NCBI GenBank assembly: GCA_947499305.1
Contig: CANMNN010000018.1
Span: forward strand, 22,775-86,774
Length of the DNA: 64,000 nucleotides
DNA from: an uncultured Arenicella sp.
GTDB lineage: Bacteria > Pseudomonadota > Gammaproteobacteria > Arenicellales > Arenicellaceae
Direction of reading: 5' to 3'
In this document: in pieces, positions 60,886-64,000 of the stretch
How positions within the stretch are numbered: position 1 is the first letter of the stretch
How the letters are laid out: each line of letters begins with the position of its first letter
The notes under the pieces: model-generated
Databases searched by the model: none
Seen by the model: the letters and a program-made list of their open reading frames with translations, nothing else
Told to the model about the DNA's origin: nothing
Program-made: the position numbers and the translations under genes

Positions 60886-61107
60886 CTAGGCTGTTGATAC
60901 ATTAGCATTAGCTTTCATTAGTTTATGCAAAAGCTTTTTAGCCTTGTCTTCGTCTTCTATTTCAAATTCCAGAATCCCATTCTCCAATAGTGAATCTGTC
61001 ATTTGTTTTGATCCGCTCAAGCCTTTTCCAGAAAATTCTCTAAAAGCTTTTGTTGTAGCTACTTTGTTCAATTCACTGAAGCCATCGATTCTAAACTTAA
61101 TACTCAT
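60886..61107 (-). CDS. orphan bL12 C-terminal-domain-like protein (cassette gene)
   Basis: 73 residues. The pattern NKVATTKAFREFSGKGLSGS-K followed by FEIEDEDKAKKLLHKLMKANANV matches the order of the ribosomal protein bL12 C-terminal domain (K-V--IK-VR--TGLGL-EAK, then E-A--LK--LE--GA-V). The N-terminal dimerisation part and hinge of bL12 are absent. It could bind translation factors or use the fold for something else. Assignment by eye. Confidence 0.62.
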   Translation of the reverse strand: MSIKFRIDGFSELNKVATTKAFREFSGKGLSGSKQMTDSLLENGILEFEIEDEDKAKKLLHKLMKANANVSTA

Positions 61108-61119
61108 ACTGAATACACA

Positions 61120-61197
61120 TAACGCCTTTAAAACGGGCGGCGGGTCTTCCCGCCGTCCGAGCGCACACAGTGCGCGTTTTCGTTTTTGAACTTGTTA
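61120..61197 (-). repeat. attC site (intact type)
   Basis: Conserved ends perfect; arms GGCGGCGGG/CCCGCCGTC and GCGCACACAGTGCGC. Confidence 0.94.
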
Positions 61198-61204
61198 TGC
61201 ATTT

Positions 61205-61606
61205 TTAGTAGTTATAAAGGTCAAAATCTATATTGAGTTCTAACTGAGCCAAATTTTTTAACAGCTTACTATTAATGTGGAATCCAGGGTGAACATTGGT
61301 GTAGTAACCAACACAATTAATACCTGTTTCAAATTCTTTCTTTAGAGAAAGAATTTGATCTTTCCTAGGAAGAAGAAATTCTAATAGATTCGCAAGATGA
61401 GCATCCTGAAAGATTTCAGTTCGAGGTAGTGAACTTTTGAATTGCCAAGAGTTTTGCTCAATTCTTTGGTTCTTACGATATTTGCTAAGTTCACCCTTTA
61501 TCTTTATTGATGAAGGGCTTAGGTCTAGCTTTGTACTGATTTCAGAATGATCACATTCAAAGCCTCGAACCCAATAATATGCGTAAGTATCGTATTCTTG
61601 ATTCAT
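61205..61606 (-). CDS. DUF4279-like protein (cassette gene)
   Basis: About 133 residues from the ATG at 61606. The order YWVRGFECDHSEISTKLDLSPS, then NSWQFKSSL, LLEFLLPRKDQILSLK and a final LNIDFDLYNY is the DUF4279 pattern, a family found among bacterial immunity-like proteins. The frame upstream to 61639 crosses the attC. Function unknown. Confidence 0.72.
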   Translation of the reverse strand: MNQEYDTYAYYWVRGFECDHSEISTKLDLSPSSIKIKGELSKYRKNQRIEQNSWQFKSSLPRTEIFQDAHLANLLEFLLPRKDQILSLKKEFETGINCVGYYTNVHPGFHINSKLLKNLAQLELNIDFDLYNY

Positions 61607-61624
61607 CGGATATCTAGATATGCA

Positions 61625-61687
61625 TAACGCCGTGAACACGGGCGCGCAAAGCGCGTCCGAGCGAAGCGGCAGTGTTTTGCCTTGTTA
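61625..61687 (-). repeat. attC site (variant, short)
   Basis: taacgccgtgaacacgggcgcgc at the left and cagtgttttgccttgtta at the right, a different L-box spelling (GTGAACACGG/GTGTTTTGCC). Confidence 0.88.
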
Positions 61688-61993
61688 TGTATCAATTGCA
61701 AACTCATCTATTAGTTCCTTCACTAAAGAATCTTGGTCTAGGTTTTCTTCAAATGCCTTTACCAGTTTTTGGTAAAGGCTATTAGATTCAGGCCTATCAA
61801 ATATCTTCACAAAATTTCGCTCAAATAAACCGTTTAGATCGACACATGTTCCACCGCCACCCCAACCATGCCCTTCACTTATACAAAAGGGATGATCGGA
61901 TTCTGGACTTACAGAAAATATTTTTGGATATTTTCCATGGTGGCCCCCGGTCCAGTCTCCCGCAATTGCCACTATCTCAACTAGTTTTCCCAT
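61685..61993 (-). CDS. soluble acidic protein, unknown (cassette gene)
   Basis: 102 residues. GDWTGGHHGKYPKIFS, ISEGHGWGGGGTCVDL and an acidic helical tail (KAFEENLDQDSLVKELIDEF). Its Gly/His-rich core is distinctive but matches nothing I know. Size and acidity would suit an immunity or antitoxin-like protein. Confidence 0.6.
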   Translation of the reverse strand: MGKLVEIVAIAGDWTGGHHGKYPKIFSVSPESDHPFCISEGHGWGGGGTCVDLNGLFERNFVKIFDRPESNSLYQKLVKAFEENLDQDSLVKELIDEFAIDT

Positions 61994-62005
61994 AGTCCGT
62001 ATACA

Positions 62006-62083
62006 TAACGCCTTTAAAACGGGCGCCGCGTCTTATGCGGCGTCCGTGCCAGCTTGCTGGCATATTCGTTTTTGAACTTGTTA
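62006..62083 (-). repeat. attC site (intact type)
   Basis: Conserved ends perfect; arms GCCGCG-tcttat-GCGGC and CCAGCTTGCTGG. Confidence 0.93.
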
Positions 62084-62092
62084 TGAGTTGAA

Positions 62093-62299
62093 TTAACAAA
62101 CGTTGCTTTTATCATTTGAATTATCTTTTCTTCCTTCTTCTCTATTTTTTGAACTAAATAGCTTTACCCAAAACGCTACTTCAAACATTGCTCCAATAAA
62201 TATGAAAATCCCGGCCCCAACACCGAAGCCAACCAAGTAACTAAGGCCGGCGGCTATTATTAAGAATAGTAGGACTGTTGTTCTTATCGAGTTCTGCAT
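62093..62299 (-). CDS. small two-helix membrane protein (cassette gene)
   Basis: 68 residues with two helices (TVLLFLIIAAGLSYLVGFGV and IFIFIGAMFEVAFWVKLF) and a charged tail (KNREEGRKDNSNDKS). No family recognised. Confidence 0.6.
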   Translation of the reverse strand: MQNSIRTTVLLFLIIAAGLSYLVGFGVGAGIFIFIGAMFEVAFWVKLFSSKNREEGRKDNSNDKSNVC

Positions 62300-62324
62300 C
62301 TTTAAATGTATATCTCAATACTCA

Positions 62325-62402
62325 TAACGCCTTTAAAACGGGCGCCGGGTCTTCCCGGCGTCCGAGCGCACATAGTGCGCGCTTTCGTTTTTGAACTTGT
62401 TA
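62325..62402 (-). repeat. attC site (intact type)
   Basis: Conserved ends perfect; arms GCCGGGTCTTCCCGGC and GCGCACATAGTGCGCGC. Confidence 0.94.
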
Positions 62403-62415
62403 AGTGTTCTGATTT

Positions 62416-62715
62416 CTATGACTGCCATAAGCTCTGCTTTGATTCGATTGGGCCAAACAATGACCAAAAGAAGGTAACCCAGACCCCAAATAAAATATAT
62501 AAGGAAAAAACAAGCCAATGAAACATGTTTGTTTCGATAAGGTAAAAACCAAGTATCAACATTGCTAGTATTTCTAGGCAAGTAAACAATGCGCCATAAA
62601 ACCAATGATGACCAATAACACTGTTACAACTAGAACAACTGGAACGCGAAAACATTAACCTAAACACGGAAATAGACTTCTCTTTACATGAGGGACATGT
62701 TCGGTTCATCGACAC
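62416..62715 (-). CDS. zinc-ribbon membrane protein (cassette gene)
   Basis: 99 residues. N-terminal CPSCKEK and CSSCNSVIG knuckles form a zinc ribbon, then two helices (LFTCLEILAMLILGFYLI, WLVFSLYILFGVWVTFFWSLF). The layout matches the cassette protein at 63282-63593, so they may be distant relatives. Function unknown. Confidence 0.7.
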   Translation of the reverse strand: MSMNRTCPSCKEKSISVFRLMFSRSSCSSCNSVIGHHWFYGALFTCLEILAMLILGFYLIETNMFHWLVFSLYILFGVWVTFFWSLFGPIESKQSLWQS

Positions 62716-62718
62716 ACT

Positions 62719-62793
62719 TAACGCCTTTAAAACGGGCGCGCGTTTTCTGCGCGTCCGAGTGAGCGCAGCGAATGACAGTTTTTGAACTTGTTA
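62719..62793 (-). repeat. attC site
   Basis: Conserved left end perfect; arms GCGCGC/GCGCGT; right end cagtttttgaacttgtta. Confidence 0.92.
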
Positions 62794-62809
62794 GGTGGAA
62801 TAACTCTCA

Positions 62810-63193
62810 TCACAGTCTTCCACGCTGAATCCATTCTAGATACTCCTCTTGTCCAACAAATTGGTTTACCAATTTTTTGGAGCAATCTGGATATAGTTTT
62901 TCAAGTTCTGATATCAAAACTGTCAATGAAGAACTCTCGATTACCTGATCTGGTTCTTCTTGTTCTAAATCAGGATTCAACGGGCCAAAGCCGTAAAAAT
63001 CAGTAAAGTTAACATCTCCAAAGTCTGCAGTCTCAAAGATTTCTGCTACAAAATTATCATTGTTTTTTGCCACAGAAAACCACCTAATTCCTTTAGCTTC
63101 ATCACGCACGCATTTACCAAGAAAACACTCTATGGGTTTGCCATTATTAATGACAATCTGCGCTTCTCGTTCAGTTAGATATCTGCGGCTCAT
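62810..63193 (-). CDS. soluble acidic protein, unknown (cassette gene)
   Basis: About 127 residues from the ATG at 63193 (63205 is also possible). RRYLTEREAQIVINNGKPIECFLGKC, then FETADFGDVNFTDFYGFGPLNPD and ISELEKLYPDCSKKLVNQF. Acidic and mixed alpha/beta, in the size range of immunity proteins. No family recognised. Confidence 0.62.
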   Translation of the reverse strand: MSRRYLTEREAQIVINNGKPIECFLGKCVRDEAKGIRWFSVAKNNDNFVAEIFETADFGDVNFTDFYGFGPLNPDLEQEEPDQVIESSSLTVLISELEKLYPDCSKKLVNQFVGQEEYLEWIQRGRL

Positions 63194-63206
63194 TCTTTCA
63201 TACACC

Positions 63207-63284
63207 TAACGCCTTTAAAACGGGCGGCGGGTCTTCCCGCCGTCCGAGCGCACACAGTGCGCGCTTACGTTTTTGAACTTGTTA
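63207..63284 (-). repeat. attC site (intact type)
   Basis: Conserved ends perfect; arms GGCGGCGGG/CCCGCCGTC and GCGCACACAGTGCGCGC. Good reference site for the array. Confidence 0.95.
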
Positions 63285-63593
63285 TGTTTCATTTTTTTCC
63301 TCTAACTCTTTTAGGCCTAGAAGCCATAGTTCAAAACCATAAATAACTGTACTTATTGTTGCGAAAAAAAACACTCCAACAATTAGACTTCCGAGACCAT
63401 CTAAGAAGAACAAAATGAATAAGAACATAAACGCTAAACCTGTGCCCCAAAACAGGAAAGATACGATGGACGATAATATACGCTTAACACCGAATCTTTG
63501 ATGACACGAGCCACACCTGACAGGGTGATCAAAACTGCAAAATAATGCTTTATGCCACAGTATTGTTGGTTCTTGGCAATTAGGGCAAATCAT
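63282..63593 (-). CDS. zinc-ribbon membrane protein (cassette gene)
   Basis: 103 residues. N-terminal ICPNCQEP and RCGSCHQRFG knuckles, then two helices (SFLFWGTGLAFMFLFILFFL and LIVGVFFFATISTVIYGFELWLL) and an acidic tail. Same layout as the protein at 62416-62715. Function unknown. Confidence 0.72.
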   Translation of the reverse strand: MICPNCQEPTILWHKALFCSFDHPVRCGSCHQRFGVKRILSSIVSFLFWGTGLAFMFLFILFFLDGLGSLIVGVFFFATISTVIYGFELWLLGLKELEEKNET

Positions 63594-63602
63594 ACGTAAA
63601 CA

Positions 63603-63680
63603 TAACGCCTTTAAAACGGGCGCCGCATCTTGTGCGGCGTCCGTGTCAGCTTGCTGACATATTCGTTTTTGAACTTGTTA
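63603..63680 (-). repeat. attC site (intact type)
   Basis: Conserved ends perfect; arms GCCGCA/TGCGGC and TCAGCTTGCTGA. Confidence 0.94.
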
Positions 63681-63859
63681 GTTGCCTGTAGATTATCTGC
63701 GAACCTCATGCAAACAACGGAGCCGTTTCTACTAGAAACCAGTGCATGAGAAAACAAAGAACAATATTCAACGAAGCCCCATATGGCAGAAGCAAATAAA
63801 CTTCGCTCTGCCGCCGATGTTTGGAAAAATTTTGGGCTGGCATGCCATTTAGAATTCAT
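63611..63859 (-). CDS. possible small protein reading into its attC (cassette gene)
   Basis: 82 residues with a moderately hydrophobic centre (RSLFASAIWGFVEYCSLFSHALV). The last 20 residues come from the attC and end MRRPF at its TAA. It is the only sizeable frame in this cassette in the expected orientation, but there is no family support. Confidence 0.4.
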   Translation of the reverse strand: MNSKWHASPKFFQTSAAERSLFASAIWGFVEYCSLFSHALVSSRNGSVVCMRFADNLQATNKFKNEYVSKLTRTPHKMRRPF

Positions 63860-63951
63860 GTTTGTCCTTCTCTCTGAATTCGCTTCAGTACGGTCCGATG
63901 TTCATTTAGAAATAAGGTAACCAAATATCTCTGATATAGCAACTGCGCAAC

Positions 63952-64000
63952 TAACGCCTTTAAAACGGGCGGCGGGTCTTCCCGCCATCCGTGCGCACAC
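63952..64000 (-). repeat. attC site (cut by window end)
   Basis: taacgcctttaaaacgggcggcgggtcttcccgcc matches the intact type; the right end lies beyond the window. The array therefore continues to the right. Confidence 0.92.

Noticed and set aside
62333..62605. 90-codon minus-strand frame overlapping the zinc-ribbon gene
   Set aside because: It is a shifted frame of the gene at 62416-62715 that continues into attC; the zinc-ribbon frame has clear motifs and this one has none.
43575..64000. Regularly spaced repeats as a CRISPR array
   Set aside because: The repeats are about 60-85 bases, imperfect, have variable inverted centres and are separated by 250-500-base genes. These are attC sites, and no cas genes are present.
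42268..64000. Integrase gene or attI inside the window
   Set aside because: No tyrosine-recombinase gene is visible, and attC polarity places it to the right of the window.

Overview
The window reads as chromosome of a Gammaproteobacterium, probably marine. Support comes from GcvR (a gammaproteobacterial family), the tsaD / rpsU / yqeY neighbourhood, a lone cca-pyrE pair, hslO, rmuC, SelO, an AmpG-type permease and an outer-membrane porin ending in Phe. Two very different landscapes meet at about 42.3 kb.

Core part, 1-42.3 kb. From left to right: a minus-strand unit of Tat-type vanadium haloperoxidase/PAP2 lipoprotein, porin and small Cys-rich secreted protein, divergent from an OmpR/EnvZ-type two-component pair (0.1-5.3 kb); yqeY, rpsU, tsaD, a lipase lipoprotein, plsY and folB (5.4-9.8 kb); a NarL/NarX-type two-component pair (9.8-11.6 kb); a pteridine-reductase-like SDR, uppP, hslO, a DUF2058 gene and rmuC (12.6-17.4 kb). 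A six-gene minus-strand redox operon follows (17.4-23.3 kb): a NirB-like FAD/NAD enzyme fused to a BFD-type [2Fe-2S] domain and a membrane cytochrome-b-like domain, a membrane-anchored cytochrome with 11 potential c-hemes, a DUF3365/Tll0287-like heme protein, a small cytochrome c lipoprotein, a group 1 truncated hemoglobin and a ferredoxin-type reductase. It looks like a complete path from NAD(P)H to periplasmic hemes with an O2/NO-binding globin, and it is preceded by a terminator-like hairpin placed in its own leader. The remainder (23.6-42.3 kb) carries a GNAT, a VOC protein, an M19 dipeptidase, membrane proteins, a beta-helix protein, cca, pyrE, an IalB-like protein, exonuclease III, an AmpG-like permease, a DUF3592 protein, SelO, a DUF418 protein and gcvR.

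Integron part, about 42.3-64 kb. This is the distal end of a sedentary chromosomal integron. Small genes, nearly all on the minus strand, alternate with attC recombination sites that share conserved ends (plus-strand reading: taacgcctttaaaacggg ... gtttttgaacttgtta) around variable inverted repeats. Each attC sits just 3' of its minus-strand gene, so the attI site and integrase gene should lie beyond the right edge. The attC sites are nearly uniform from 64 to 58 kb and become increasingly degenerate to the left, which fits older cassettes being farther from attI. Cargo includes GNAT acetyltransferases, many tiny membrane proteins, zinc-ribbon membrane proteins (one pair is clearly paralogous), a cold-shock protein, a Dabb protein, a CHMI-type tautomerase, an orphan bL12-C-terminal-like protein, isolated secretion-type domains (GspG-like, secretin N0-like), immunity-like proteins (Imm32-like, DUF4279) without visible toxins, a frameshifted phosphatase-like gene, one plus-strand TPR/glycosyltransferase gene and a tRNA-Cys(GCA) cassette. 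The array is visibly AT-richer than the core.

All family assignments were made by reading motifs. No database search was run.
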